From positions 73,824,245 to 73,888,244 of the forward strand of contig OZ018320.1 in the NCBI GenBank assembly GCA_963969495.1: DNA of 64,000 nt, read 5' to 3'. The translations under genes and the position numbers were made by a program. Shown in pieces: positions 41,848 through 53,112 of this stretch. Position 1 is the first letter of the stretch. The number at the start of each line of letters is the position of its first letter. Below the pieces are notes generated by a model that saw nothing but the letters and a program-made list of their open reading frames with translations, ran no database searches and had not been told where the DNA came from. The stretch comes from Ceratothoa steindachneri. Lineage: Eukaryota > Arthropoda > Malacostraca > Isopoda > Cymothoidae.

Positions 41848-42073
41848 ATGAACAAATGGGCATTTGGCGGAAGCGAAGAAATGCTTTTGCGGCAAGAATT
41901 GCACATCAATCTGAATGAGGACAGTGATGTTGCACTTCAAACAAGGCTTTCGACAGTAGATGAGATGAAAAGCCTAAAGATAATACCAGTGTTTGGATTG
42001 GATCAAGGCAGTGGAGATAGAGACCAACTTAGTGTTGAACTTTACTTGCATACAGCAGAAGAGGAGTATCGTT
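41848..42073 (+). CDS. Possible orphan exon, unknown protein
   Basis: A plus-strand frame of 82 codons (41848-42093) with protein-like composition: MNKWAFGGSEEMLLRQELHI, then a Leu/Asp/Glu-rich stretch and ELYLHTAEEEYRSK. Codon 76 is followed exactly by a good splice-donor match (tccaag then gtaagc at 42074), after which the frame ends. I do not recognise the protein. It could be an exon of a gene captured by, or located beside, the LINE Z, or simply chance. No convincing acceptor is seen upstream. Confidence 0.25.
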
Positions 42074-42093
42074 CCAAGGTAAGCGGCTCATGA

Positions 42094-42916
42094 TAGGTGA
42101 CTTAAGAAGTTAAGATGTAGGGCAGCAACAACATGGTGGGCCACGTGAAGCGGAAATTCCATGTACCGTCGTCGGTATAGATGATGGTTTCGAACCAATA
42201 TACGAGGGATTAAGGTTTTCTTTATTGGAATTTAGAAAAGATGCCTTGGCGACAGCCGCCCAATTCCATCAGATTTTGCAAGCAGCGCTACAACAATAAT
42301 ACTTAAAAGACATTTATGCTTAAATTACAGGCAAAATAAATGGCAAATAAACACAACATGCACAGCCACGGGAGGCTCAAAATACTAAAACTTGAAGTAC
42401 GAGAGTAAAATTATAAAAGGGGGAATAACAGGAGCGAGATAAAAATCTTACAAGGGCTGAGGCGCAGGACGACTCCTATGCCAATAGTCGTTGGAGGTGC
42501 AAGGAGCGAGGCACGCTAGGAATTGGTAATTAGGATGAACACTGGCTGGCAAGATGGAACAGTCGACCAGCAAATGGACAACTGGGTAAGTGCCATCTCA
42601 TTGTGATCGCAAAGGTTAATTGTTATCACATTGTGATCGCCAAGTTAAATAAGTTTTAATTATTTCTATGATGAGGCTTGCAGAGTATGTGGGGAATAAG
42701 AAGATCCATCTTATGTGTCCTCGCACTCGGAAGTGAGTCGGATAGATTCCTTGAGGTAATTCGACCACTGGCGTGACTTGCTTGGGTTAAAAGAAGGAAG
42801 GGTTAACGAAAGGGTTCTGAGGCAAGGGAAACTGATTGGAAAGGGATAGATAAAAAAAGAAAGAAAAAGCGAAGTAGTGATAATAAAAGTTGAATGGGTA
42901 CATTTTCGCCCATGCC
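42094..42916. other. Unassigned DNA, perhaps a decayed LINE 3' end
   Basis: No coding sequence. The block gccttggcgacagccgccc near 42242 and the GC-rich stretch at 42460-42530 recall the 3' UTR of JkA (ctatctggcgactgcc) and the tail of ORF2, but the similarity is too weak to claim. Confidence 0.3.
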
Positions 42917-44088
42917 TACAGAGACATGCAAGAAATAAACACCCAGTTTTAGAAAATATTTTTAAGAATTTAATATTCTAATTATTCAACATGCCTAGAA
43001 AGCAAAATTGCAATGAAATTTCAGATCTTTAAAGACAACCAATTGTTGGTCAACCTGAAGTTGGATTGTCCCAGACAAATTCCTAAGTCTTGGAATATCA
43101 TTTTTCTTCCGTTAACAGAATTATAGTTCAATTTAAAGAAAATAGTAGACTAACGACTTGGTCCTGGTCGTTTTGAAGATGTCTTTGTGTTGATCGAAGA
43201 TCCATTGAGAACAACCCTCGGTTAAAAGCTTCTAAAGTGGCAGAAGGATTCCAAATCAGCCCAAGTAAAGCAGTAAATTACATGCACTCTTGGATATTAT
43301 GGACGTGCAGCGACGAGAAAGCTTCCTTTGGACTATGACGAATATTAAAAAGAGGAAGAAATGAGTGAAAAACTTTTATTTTGGAATTTTGGCACAGCAA
43401 TTTTTTTTGGTGACGAATCAAGGTTTGATAAAATTATATTATTAGACGGTGGACATGTGAGGTGGAAAATGATCTTTTCAGGAGTTTGATTATAAACAGG
43501 TTACAACCAACGGTGAAACATGGTGGCTATTCTGCTATGGTGCGAGGAGTAATTTGGAATGATGCAAGGTGAGTTGGTTGTGTGTTGACAGTATCAACTC
43601 GAAAAATTTATTTACATTCTTAAAGAGGGACTTCTACCACTATTTTCAAAAGGTCATTTTAAAAAAAAGAAAGTGGTTTATTCGTGGAAGATGAGGTTCC
43701 GTTATATGGTAAGAAGGAAAAAAAGAATGGGAAGACCAGAGCGACATCAAACGACTTCATTGGCCGAGTCAATCCCCTGACAAGAACCCAATATAAATAT
43801 TTGGGAAAAACAAGACAAACCAGGAAAAAGTAAAACAAAAAAAAACAGGAACAAGATCAGAATTGCTGAATATCACACACTAAATAAGGTCGGAAATACC
43901 AGACTGTAATCTCAGAACTTATTAAATCTTCCGCCCAGTGAGTTGCAACTGTAAAAGACGCTAAAGGAAAGTCCACAAAGTATTAATAATGTACTTTCAT
44001 TGTTTAAAATGTATTTCATTCTTTAAATTTACAAATAAAAGTATTTCAGTAATTAAAGGGGTATCTATTCACTTTTTACATGTCTGTA
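42917..44088 (+). mobile_element. Tc1/mariner-type transposon relic
   Basis: The left end tacagagacatgcaag (42917-42932) and the right end, read on the opposite strand from 44088, tacagacatgtaaaaa, form imperfect terminal inverted repeats at TA dinucleotides. Between them plus-strand frames hold the remains of a Tc1-like transposase: IVGQPEVGLSQTNSQVLEYH (N-terminal helix-turn-helix), FGDESRF (first catalytic Asp), [16 protein letters not shown], and WPSQSPDKNPI (Asp-Lys-Asn-Pro; Asp-Leu-Asn-Pro in active relatives). The length of 1.17 kb is normal for the group. There are many stops. Confidence 0.72.
43020..43800 (+). pseudogene. Tc1-like transposase remnant
   Basis: The transposase bound the terminal repeats and cut and pasted the element using a DDE-type triad. 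Visible parts, all in broken frames: the DNA-binding domain near 43045-43140, GDESRFDKI near 43410, a GGY-Met-Val-x-Gly block near 43530 and PSQSPDKNPI near 43763-43792. The last catalytic residue region is lost in low-complexity A-rich sequence. Confidence 0.68.
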
Positions 44089-45513
44089 TAAAGGGGGCTA
44101 GAGACCAGTCACTCTCTAAACAGGAAGGAGCTCCAGGACGAAAAGCCACCATACCGCAAATGGGGTCGGAATAGTCATTTGTAGATGGGGACCTTGACCG
44201 TGAAGAGGGTTACGATCAAAGGTATCAACTATACACAGCAACCGCTCAGCATTGACACATACATATAGGACTCCCATTCAACGATTAAATAGACAACCTG
44301 TAAGTATTGATTTAAGAGAAATTTTTTTGACTCCATTTGAAAAGGGCCCACTTTCAGATTAAGGGGCCACATTTTAATACTCCCAAGGGCGTAGGTTGAA
44401 GAACGCTGATTTAAATATATTTGGCTATTTCACCACTGAAATTAACACAATCGACTTATTTTCAGAAAAGCAAAATACAAAAGCAATGCCAAAACAATTT
44501 GTGTGCATAAAGGAAATTACTGATATAAATAGAAGATAATAATGTAAACTGATTATAAATAGAAGAAAATAATGTGAACAAACCATGTAAAAAAATAATT
44601 TATAGGAGGAATAAAGTTTTAAAAATTACGAATTGAATGAACTTCATGCATGATAAATAAATTCTAACATAATAAAATGTGCGGAATAATATTTAATTCC
44701 GGAAAAAAAAGGAATAAATCTATGTAGCGTTTCAAAATAACAAATAATAAGATATACAATACAAAATATAACCAAAAAACAAGGAAAAGCTACATTACAT
44801 TTAAATGAAACAATACTTTTAATTGCATTATACGAGAGAAACTAAGTGAAGGAATAAATCGAACATGGCCATTTTATCCATGGATTAAAAGAAACCAAAG
44901 CATATAAAAAGGTCTAGTAGAATAGGACAAGCAACTATAACATTACTGACATTAACTTCAAAGCTGCTATGGAATCATGAAAAGAGGACGGGTTACGAGG
45001 TTCAATTTTAACGGCACTCGAGAAAAGGGTTTACACAAATCAAATTCCTTCTCCCTGAAAAGCCAAAAATCAAGCAGAAATCACTTTACCATTTTGCGAG
45101 TTTCTGTGAATATTTTAAGACTTCAACATTAGTATTGATTTAACTCCGTCGTCTTTGAAAAAAAAAAGGCATCTAACAATAAAGTCATTACCATTGAATA
45201 CAAATAAAATTCACCCTTTTACCACCTTAAAACAGGTCAACATTAATTCACTCTAGCTTTCAGACTTACAACATAATAGGAAATTATACTTCAGACTCTT
45301 CTGGGTCACTAACGTCAAGACAATTGGTACTGTCTTTGACCGTTCAGTGTCAAAGACAAGGAATAAACACTAACTATACACATAATGGTGGAAATAAAAC
45401 AGAGAAATCGTGTCACACCTTAAGTATTGGCCCATACGAATGCAAAACAATAGTGTTTTAAGACTGAAGAACGATTCTTTGTCTGGCTAATTTAACAGCT
45501 TTGAAATTAAGAA
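44089..45513. other. AT-rich intergenic DNA downstream of MON2
   Basis: No coding sequence, RNA gene or recognisable repeat on either strand. Confidence 0.5.
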
Positions 45514-45519
45514 TTTATT
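45514..45519 (-). promoter_or_regulatory. Candidate poly(A) signal of MON2
   Basis: tttatt on the plus strand is AATAAA on the minus strand. It lies 333 bases after the MON2 stop codon. Chance occurrence in AT-rich DNA is likely enough to keep confidence low. Confidence 0.3.
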
Positions 45520-45851
45520 TTATATCCTGTGGTATCGCGCTGTAAATAGATCTCAAAAGGCCATTTTATCCATACCAGGGATTAAACAATTACCTTTCCT
45601 AACATTCACCACTTGAACCATCTTAAATTACCATGTTCCCGAATACCAATTCAATTAACAACGGTAGTATCACAATGGTTGCTATATAAAAAAACCCAAA
45701 ACAAACACCAAATCACCATTTGAAAGGGGAGATAGTAAAGGACCAGCAGTTCTAAAAATTAAGAACACTTCTGACGCTCTTATTTGACAAACAGCGTCTA
45801 GTAGATGTAAATTAAAAGTCATTTGGCTTGTAAAAGTCTGTCCAGGCAACA

Positions 45852-46064
45852 CTAACTATTCCCATTCACTAAGCAATTATCATTCATATCACCAGAAGGA
45901 AGGTCAATGGAGCAAGACGGAGGCTGCAAGAGATTCGCGTATTGAAGGAGGACATCTCTCAGTGCTCTCCACAGCTGTGGTGGCGACTGACTCCCTCCAC
46001 TACTTCCAACTTCAACCAGGTGTGGATACATCTCGATTAACTGTCTCCACGTCATCAAATCCAC
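45852..46064 (-). CDS. MON2: MON2 homologue, last coding exon
   Basis: The minus strand has an acceptor (TTATTAATTCTAG then TGGATTTG at 46064) and an open frame to the TAG at 45852. Together with the G supplied by the preceding exon it reads VDLMTWRQLIEMYPHLVEV, then LWRALRDVLLQYANLLQPPS, and ends GDMNDNCLVNGNS. This resembles the end of animal MON2 proteins (Trp, then Leu-Tyr-Pro-x-Leu-Val-Glu, Ala-Leu-x-x-x-Leu, Gln-Pro-Pro). MON2 is a large peripheral scaffold of the Golgi/endosome, related to BIG-type Arf exchange factors but without a Sec7 domain, and acts with ATP9A/DOPEY in endosome-to-Golgi transport. The identification leans on the two upstream exons. Confidence 0.82.
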   Translation of the reverse strand: MDLMTWRQLIEMYPHLVEVGSSGGSQSPPQLWRALRDVLLQYANLLQPPSCSIDLPSGDMNDNCLVNGNS

Positions 46065-46394
46065 TAGAATTAATAAGTAATAAGGTCAGGCAACGAAGTA
46101 GCGACAGCAAATACAAAAATATACTACAATGATCCTTTTTGTTTCTTCTTATTTCCTGTACACCATTCAGAGTTCGTTGTCAGTGATAGTTGCAATTTAC
46201 TTAAAACTAAGAAATGAAATCTCACAAGGAATTCAGCACCAGAAAGCATGAGAGGATAGGTACTCGTATGTAAGTAGTGAAAATGTATAGAAGAAACTAC
46301 TATGTAAAAGTTTTATGGAGATATTTTTGCATGGAAGTTGCTTTGAGCGCCAATTGACGCAAATGTGCGCTACGCAGCGAGGCTTTCCAATGAG

Positions 46395-46486
46395 GGAAGG
46401 GGAAGGGGAGGGAGGGGAAGGCGAGGGAGGGGGAGGGGGGAGGGGAAGGCGAGGGAGGGGGAGGGGGGAGGGGAAGGGAAAGGGAA
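46395..46486 (+). repeat. G-rich repeat with a 28-base tandem duplication
   Basis: 46413-46440 and 46441-46468 are exact copies (aggggaaggcgagggagggg and eight further G/A bases). Runs of three to six G on the plus strand could form G-quadruplexes. On the transcribed MON2 sense strand it is C-rich. Confidence 0.85.
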
Positions 46487-46579
46487 TGAATGCGCAATTA
46501 TAGCATGGGAAGAAGTCTACTGGGGAAGAGGAAGAAGATTATTTTACGTCGAACAAGGGACCGTCGACCAGGATTAAAC

Positions 46580-46930
46580 TTAAGAGTTCTGAGTTAGAGT
46601 AAGAAGTGAAGACGAGGGATGGAGTACAAGGGAAACTAAACGAGCACGTGAGTCTGGTAAAGCAGGTGGTGCAGGAAGGGTGGAGATTGCGGGACAAAGG
46701 GATCCGAGAGTTAGCTCTGTGTAACCTAGAAGTTGGCGAACCACAACCACCTCTTTATGGCGGGAGCGGTGGAAGGCTGAAGCCCAGTAACCAAGGTGGG
46801 GTTTAATGCGGTGAAGTCTGGTGGGATTTTGAGTTTGCCAGGCAGCGAGCCATTGTGTATTAAGGATCTCCTTCACAGGTGGTCGGAAATGAGTGAACGG
46901 AAAGGCAAATGTGCCGGGTGACGTTATTGA
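46580..46930 (-). mobile_element. Jockey-type ORF2 fragment p
   Basis: The minus strand reads TQWLAAWQTQNPTRLHRIKP, then WASAFHRSRHKEVVVVRQL and LGYTELT, which is the stretch after RNase H in Jockey elements (Arg-x-Glu-Glu-Val-Val-Leu, then Gly-His-Thr-x-Leu-Thr). It is not JkA; it resembles the fragment at 36010-36310. Confidence 0.55.
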
Positions 46931-46934
46931 ATCT

Positions 46935-47400
46935 ATTAAGCTCTATCTGGGCGACCGCAAATCAGGTTAGAGCAGCCAAAATTACAGACAAACCTATTTC
47001 CACACTAATTTAATTAACAAGCAAAAAAAGAGCAAACCAAGAACCCCCTCCCCCCCAAGCATGCTCATTGGCCAGAGGGGGGTGCACTATCGTACCGTCC
47101 TCAACAAGCAGCCAACACCCAAACTCCTGAATACTATGGAGGTGGCCATCCCCCACAAGGAAAGTCAGTCCGATACACAGGAACCCATCCCAAGTAAAAG
47201 AGCAAAAGGGTAGTGAATCAGCTTTTCCCGGTATCTGGACAGGTAGTGCGCGGGCGAAGCTTCTCCGCTCCCCAAAGGGGGGACTTTCGACAAGAATGTG
47301 CAGGACAGCCTTTTGGAAATTAAGATTCATTGCCTTACACAACATAGATTTATAATTTAAGGGTTGAGCCAAATTGGCTCGTCTGCAAGCTCTAATACGA
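46935..47400 (-). mobile_element. Jockey-type ORF2 fragment q with 3' UTR
   Basis: The minus strand reads AVLHILVESPPFGERRSFAR and FCSFTWDGFLCIGLTFLVGD, the Cys/His tail, followed at 46943-46961 by ctctatctgggcgaccgca, similar to the JkA 3' UTR block. On the minus strand it lies upstream of fragment p, so the two are not parts of one copy in normal order. Confidence 0.55.
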
Positions 47401-47639
47401 TGTCAGAAGCGGGTTTTTTTTCTTTTTTTAATTTTAGGAGCCATCTGTCGACTGCCTCCTTTGGGCATAAGTCACCGTACTCAGCAAAGCCTACTACTAG
47501 ACTATATTAAAAAAAACAAATACAAATATATAAATAACAAGTAACGATAAAAAAGAGCAAACATGCAACAGGGAAGTGGGCTCCGGCGTCGGGGATAGGC
47601 CCGCCTTCTCCAGGCGCAGGAACATGCGACCTACAATAT

Positions 47640-48490
47640 TCAAATAAAGTGGAGGAGGCCAGCCTCCCCTGAAAAGTCGTATAGTCCACAAGTCATTGTG
47701 CACGAACCAGTCCCGAGTACAAGGGACAAGAAGCAGCGACCCCGCTCGTCCAGGTATCGGAACACGTAACGTGCGCGAAGATCACCCAGAGTGAGACATT
47801 CAACAAGAATGCGCCGAACAGTTTGGGGGACAACGCAGTATTCACAATAAGGCACAGACGAGATCTCCAGCAAATGGCGGTGCGTCCCACGAGTGTGTCC
47901 AGTTCGGAGACGACAGAAAACATCCTGAAGCCGTCGAAGCATTAAGGGGTAGGTCCATGGGAACAGTGGCGGCGCAATGGCACGTAACTTTAAGTTCCCT
48001 TCGACCGTCTCTCATCTTCTTTGTAAAGCAGCCCGTATTCCTGCCATGTAATCGGTGTGAGAAAGAGCGAAAGGTTGGTCTGGTCGCACAGTCTTCGCGG
48101 ACTCTTTGGCGCCCTCATTCAGCGCAATTCCTACCTGTCCAGGAACCCAGCAGAAGATAGTCTTGATATCCACCCGGCTCGCCAAAACCGTGGTGTCACG
48201 GATATCGCGAACCAGGGAATGCCGAGATTCCAATGCCCCGAGAGCACTCAGGGCGCCTTGTGAGTCGCTATAGATCACAATTCGGTCTCCGCACCGGGAA
48301 CGTCGCGTTATTTCCCGTACCGAGCAGGGTATTGCAACTAGCTCAGCCGTGAAAACAGATGCAGCGCCTGGCAGAGCCCCGCTGACTTTAAACAGAGGGG
48401 ATACGGCGTGGAAACAGACCCCCTCTTGGGATTTGGAGCCATTCGTATACACTGATACAGTTCCAGCGTGACACGAAGTGTGCTCCAAGA
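47640..48490 (-). pseudogene. JkA copy U RNase H and tail
   Basis: VYTNGSKSQEGVCFHAVSPL (the first catalytic Asp is Asn here), FTAELVAI, YSDSQGAL and VPGQVGIALNEG (His of GHVG lost) are followed by the Cys/His tail (CEYCVVPQTVRRILVECLTL). Two of the catalytic-site residues are changed. Confidence 0.8.
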
Positions 48491-49790
48491 AGTCCTAACG
48501 CAATTATCCCGGCGCTGTAGAAGCTTTGGGAGCAGAGGCGTTGTGACCTATAGTCAAAGTTGGTACCTTCCATGGTGGCGTCCTGGGCAGAACCAGGGGC
48601 GCCACCAGCCTGAGCGATATACGGAGCCGTAAAAGCAATTTGGGTTTAGGGTATGACTGGCGTCTCTCGGCGGCATAGGCACCGTCGAGATCAGCTGCGG
48701 ATGCGGTGAGAGCTGTTGACGACTGAGGGAGGCGCCTGGCAGGCGCGAACAGGCGAATGATGTACTGTACACGGCGCAGAGCGAGTGGCATCTCCCCAGC
48801 ATCGACAAGTAGGCTCTCAATGGAGGACGGAAAGGAAGGCATCAGTCGCCAGGCGAAGGCCGGTGTGGTGGATCGAGTCCACTTTCCGCAATACACGCTC
48901 GGCTGCGGATGCATAAAACTCGTATCAGTAGTCGAGCTTTGAACAAACAAGGGATCGATAAAAAAGTAAGGCAGTAAACCCATCAGCGTCCCAAGCAGTG
49001 AACGTCACGGAACGGAAAATATCCAAGGCGCGGGTACAAGAGAATCTAAGGTTGCGAATATGAGCATCCCAGGTGAGGTGTCGGTCGAATACAAGACCGA
49101 GGAATCAGTGCGATTCCACCACATCCAGGCGCACCCCCATTAAGAAACAAATCTGGGTCAGGGTGGAGCCATGGATGGCGGCAGAAGTGCACCACCTTAG
49201 TCTTGGCCAAAGAAAACCGAAACCTGTGCGCTTCGGCATAGCGAGAGACGCAGTTCAATGCCTGTTGGAGTCGACGCTCCAGAGTTGGCATCTGGGCCAC
49301 GCCAAAGGAGATCGGAAGGTCGTCCACATAGATCGTAGCGAGAACATCTTCCGGCAGCACCGAGGTGATGCCGTTGCTGCTAAGGACAAAGAGTGTGACG
49401 ATGAGGACACCCTTTTCCTGCTCCCTTGGGCCGGAGAGGGCTCCCCCCCACCCGTACGCGGAATCAAAGGAAGGCTTCGCAGATGGCATTTTCCAGTCGG
49501 AGCAGGGCATCCGACGTGGAATGGAACTTGCGAAAGCCGCACTGTCCAGAACACAGGTGGCTTTCGCTGTTCAGGCAAAAGGGCGGAAACCGGCGAGGTA
49601 GAGTGATCTCTTCCCGGTTTGCGAGAAGCGAACACAGTAGCGATTCGCCAGGAGTCTGGGAGGATACTCTCCACCCAGATCCTGAACAAATCTAACAGAA
49701 AGGCCATGCCTCGCTCACTCAGGTGTCGAAGCATGACGTACGAGACATCGTCCAGTGTCCGCGCACGAACGTAACTCACTCAATATAAAC
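48491..49790 (-). pseudogene. JkA copy U reverse transcriptase
   Basis: Pieces in different frames: LPDSWRIATVFASRKPGRDH (49650), PSFDSAYGWGGALSGPREQE, VLATIYVDDLPISFG (Asp pair intact near 49320) and SPSTIESLLVDAGEM-type thumb near 48840. About 150 bases around the first RT block (AYDTAWRYGIMETL region) are deleted near 49460-49470. Confidence 0.8.
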
Positions 49791-50680
49791 CTGTCGTTGA
49801 AGGGTTCTCCGCCTCGGGAGGTAAAGTTCAGTCGGCGGCCTTCGGCGACATCACGACAGGTATTGAATGCTGGCGGAGTAGCATTCCGGCTAGAGAATGC
49901 GGAGAAAGCGGTCGCGAAAGACTCCGTTAAGTGAAGACAGGTATGCCCGACAAGAAGAGCGGCGGGCATGCTTCGAAACATACCGGAACCTCGCCATAGC
50001 TCGACGAAATTCACTGAGAGTGAAATCGTTCGGGCGGCGCTTATAGCGCCTGCAGGCATAAGGCTTCTGTTTGACGGCCGCCTCACACTCGGCTACCACC
50101 ACGGAAGCGGTCGGCGTGCAAAATGGCCAGACGTTCTAGGAATAGTAGTTAGGCCCACGGCGAAGAGGTTGCGGAGAATAACTAAACGCCCTCATCTGCA
50201 GACCTAAACTCCTCGACTGAGACAGAAAAATCAGTCAGGCACCACCGAGACGGGCTCACAGGAGGCAGCGGCCCAGAAAATGATATTTGAATGGGAAAGT
50301 GATCACTACCATGGAAGTCGTCGACTACCCCCCACCCAAAATAGGCTGTGCATGCGGAGAGCACAAATATAGATTGAGACAGGATAATGAAGCGGTTATC
50401 CAGCAGTGATGCGTAAACTCATCCACATTTAGGACACCTATCTCCAGCTCGTCGATTACGTCAGCAAGGACCTGACCCCTGGGATTGATCGAGTAATCTC
50501 CCCAAAGGGGGCGTCTACCGTTCAGATACCAGAGTAAGAGAAAGAGCCTCGGCAACCGTGCCACAACACGGCGGAAGTCCACTTCGTCGAAGTCGGCTGA
50601 GGGTGGAATGTATGAAGAAATAAGAGTATACCTCATATCCAGGTGCACATCACGCCGGGTGTAAATGGCCCATCATCCTG
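49791..50680 (-). pseudogene. JkA copy U endonuclease and linker
   Basis: YLNGRRPLWGDYSINPRGQV near 50530 (GDLNG motif changed to WYLNG, so Asp lost), DFHGSDHFPIQISF near 50300 and the linker (YACRRYKRRPNDFTLSEFRR). The linker lacks about 130 bases around 49925 relative to Y and W. Confidence 0.78.
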
Positions 50681-50779
50681 CTCAGCTCCATCCCGTGGTG
50701 GTGGGGTAGAAAAAAACCTTATACCTACGGAGGGTGGACAGGGGGCACGCGCCCAGCATTGTCTGCTGCAAAAAGATAG

Positions 50780-53112
50780 CTAAGGAAAAACGGGACGAGA
50801 CGAGCCTCCGTAAATCCTCTGATTTGGCATGGAGTCCTCCAGACCTAACTCAGAAGTGATGAGAGGGCCCTTTTCGAAGACAAGACCCTCCCGGGAATGG
50901 CCGTACGCTTCCCGGAGGCAGAACTCGGGGCGCTGTCGCCTTCGAGGACTTACCGAGGGAGGTTGGTCTCGCCTCAAGTCTTTTCCTCCCTCTGCTCTGG
51001 AGGATCCACCGCCTTCGAGTCTCTCAGCCTAGCAGTCGGTGTCGGTGTATGAACCGAAACTCCTTTAGTGCTGTCCTCCTTTCGGGAATCACCTTTAGAA
51101 ACCCCGAAAGATAGCCTGACGACCAACATCAGGGGCGTGGCCTCCTGTGAGTTTAACGATTCGGTGGAGGCGCACTGCCGTTTCGCCTTACGGGAAACGT
51201 TCACGGCGGGGCTGGGGTGTGAACCCTTTATGCCGCCAGCTCTACCAAGGGAGCGCCCGGGGTGGATAAAACCCGAGGAGGGTTCTACCTAACTCGGTTT
51301 ACGCATGGGCGCGTAAACGATCGTGCTCGTAGGCCTGGATGGGCCATTAGCAGAGGGTGTCTTTCCTAACATTTAGCCATAAGACATCACAGGCAGCGCG
51401 GGGAGCGCCAGGACGCACTCCTTAGCCTCGCGAAATGAGAGACGATCCTGGGCCTGAACGGCCAGGATTTCATTCTTAAGGAGATATGCACCACATTGCT
51501 TCGAAAAAGCTGGGCGTGGCTTTCCACAATTGACACATTTGGCCATACACGATTTGAACTTATCGTGTGAGGCCTTGGAGCATTTTACACAGACTTCGGG
51601 CGGGTAACCACGACTTCGCGCGTCTACAGGAGCGATTCATATGGCCGAAGCGGTGGCAGTGGCACGAATGCCTTCATGCGGTAGTGATACCAACCGGAAC
51701 GAACCGACTCAGGGAGCTTGTCACAGTCGAAAGTGATGAATAGCGTAGGGGTGGGTCTCGAATCCCCTTCCTGTTTTCTCATCACACGTTCGACCTTGAC
51801 CACTTCATGGTCGGCCAGCTCTAAGGTGATGGCATCTATGGAGTAGTCCACGAGTTCCCTCGCATAAACCACTCGTTTCACCAAGTTCATTGTAGAGTGC
51901 GGAGTCACCGGCGTGCCATCAAGTGTCCCAAGAGCACTCATCATGGCTGCCTTGGAGGGATTCGACGCATTCGCCCGAAGGCTCCCATCTGAGAAACGGG
52001 TCTCTTTCGGCTCTCTACCAATCATGCTAGCTAGATCTCTCCTTTGATGGATCATGTTGCCCTTAGTCAACACGATTCCATCAGTGGAGCGAATAACGAG
52101 GAAGCGTTTGAAGCCAGCGGATTCGAACACGCCAGGTAACCTCTGAATCCAGGGCCCCGACGTAATTGAGGTATCGCTCTGCGTACTTTTGGTCTTAGTC
52201 TGGGAGTCCCGACCCGGATGTACCAATCTTAGCTTGGTCGCATACCGAAACGGCAGCGGACCCATCCGTCCCCGTCGCTCCCGCGGAGGTCGAGGAGCCC
52301 CGAGCCTTTTTTGTCTTTCTATTTTGTTTCTTTTTAGGAGAGGAGGGCGGGGAATGATCCCGGTTCTCTTCTCCACAGTCAGGAGCCCTAGGCCAAATGA
52401 ACCAGCCTCAGCAAGATCCTTCTGTGAAATGGATAAGGTCTTGGCTGTTACAGGGGCACCAGCCGGGAAAAGAGCTCCCTCCTCTCCTTGTAAGGTCTCG
52501 GAGGAGGACCTTGCACAGGGGTGGTCTCTGGTTCAATGCGAGCCAAAGTTCGACCCCATGGAAGATACTACCATCTGGGGCTGGGGTCTCCATGTGGTCT
52601 CCCCCCCCCAAAGACCCAAGACACCCTGGATCCCCCTCGAGGTACCTTTTGTCTCGTCCGGCGGCGAACCGGCATCCGTCGGGGAAGAGAGTGGGGCACG
52701 TACAGTGATCCCCTGTAGACGCAAGAGTGCAGGACGTTAGGGGGCACGGACCGACAGGCCCTGCCATCCCTTGCCCCCTTAAGGAGGTTGGCCCTATCGA
52801 GCCGCTCCCTCTCAATTTTGGGCCGCCTGCGTGCTTTCTTGGCAGTTCTCTGTGAAAGAAAATTAGGGACTGCCGCTGGAAAGAGGTCACGGCGACTCCA
52901 GAGACGGGGGTGGGGTGGAGGGAGGGGATTCCCCAACAATCGTAGGCCTAGGAGAGTAGTAAGCCTCCTCTCCGGTCCAAGAGGTTTGCAGGATCCCCTG
53001 CAAAAGCACAGGGGGAGGGGGGGGGCTCCATTGTTTCGGTGGAGCTGCCGAAGGCGGCTCCGACGGAGGTAAAGGAAAGGTTTTTTTCTGTGAAGTTCTC
53101 CTTATTAGGCAT
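50780..53112 (-). pseudogene. JkA copy U ORF1
   Basis: The start is the ATG with complement at 53110-53112 (MPNKENFTEKNLSFTSVGAA). A Pro/Ser-rich N-terminal region follows. The main part (frame 52376-51624) reads WIQRLPGVFESAGFKRFLVI and ends at CYYC, where a deletion near 51650 removes part of the first zinc knuckle. Remnants of the second and third knuckle are at 51590-51480. The C-terminal Ser/Pro tail runs to about 50980. Confidence 0.78.

Noticed and set aside
46300..46577. Gly/Arg-rich or Pro-rich small proteins over the G-rich tract
   Set aside because: Low-complexity translation of a tandem repeat without any further support.
52189..52740. Plus-strand frame of 183 codons
   Set aside because: Antisense to the JkA copy U ORF1 N-terminal region.
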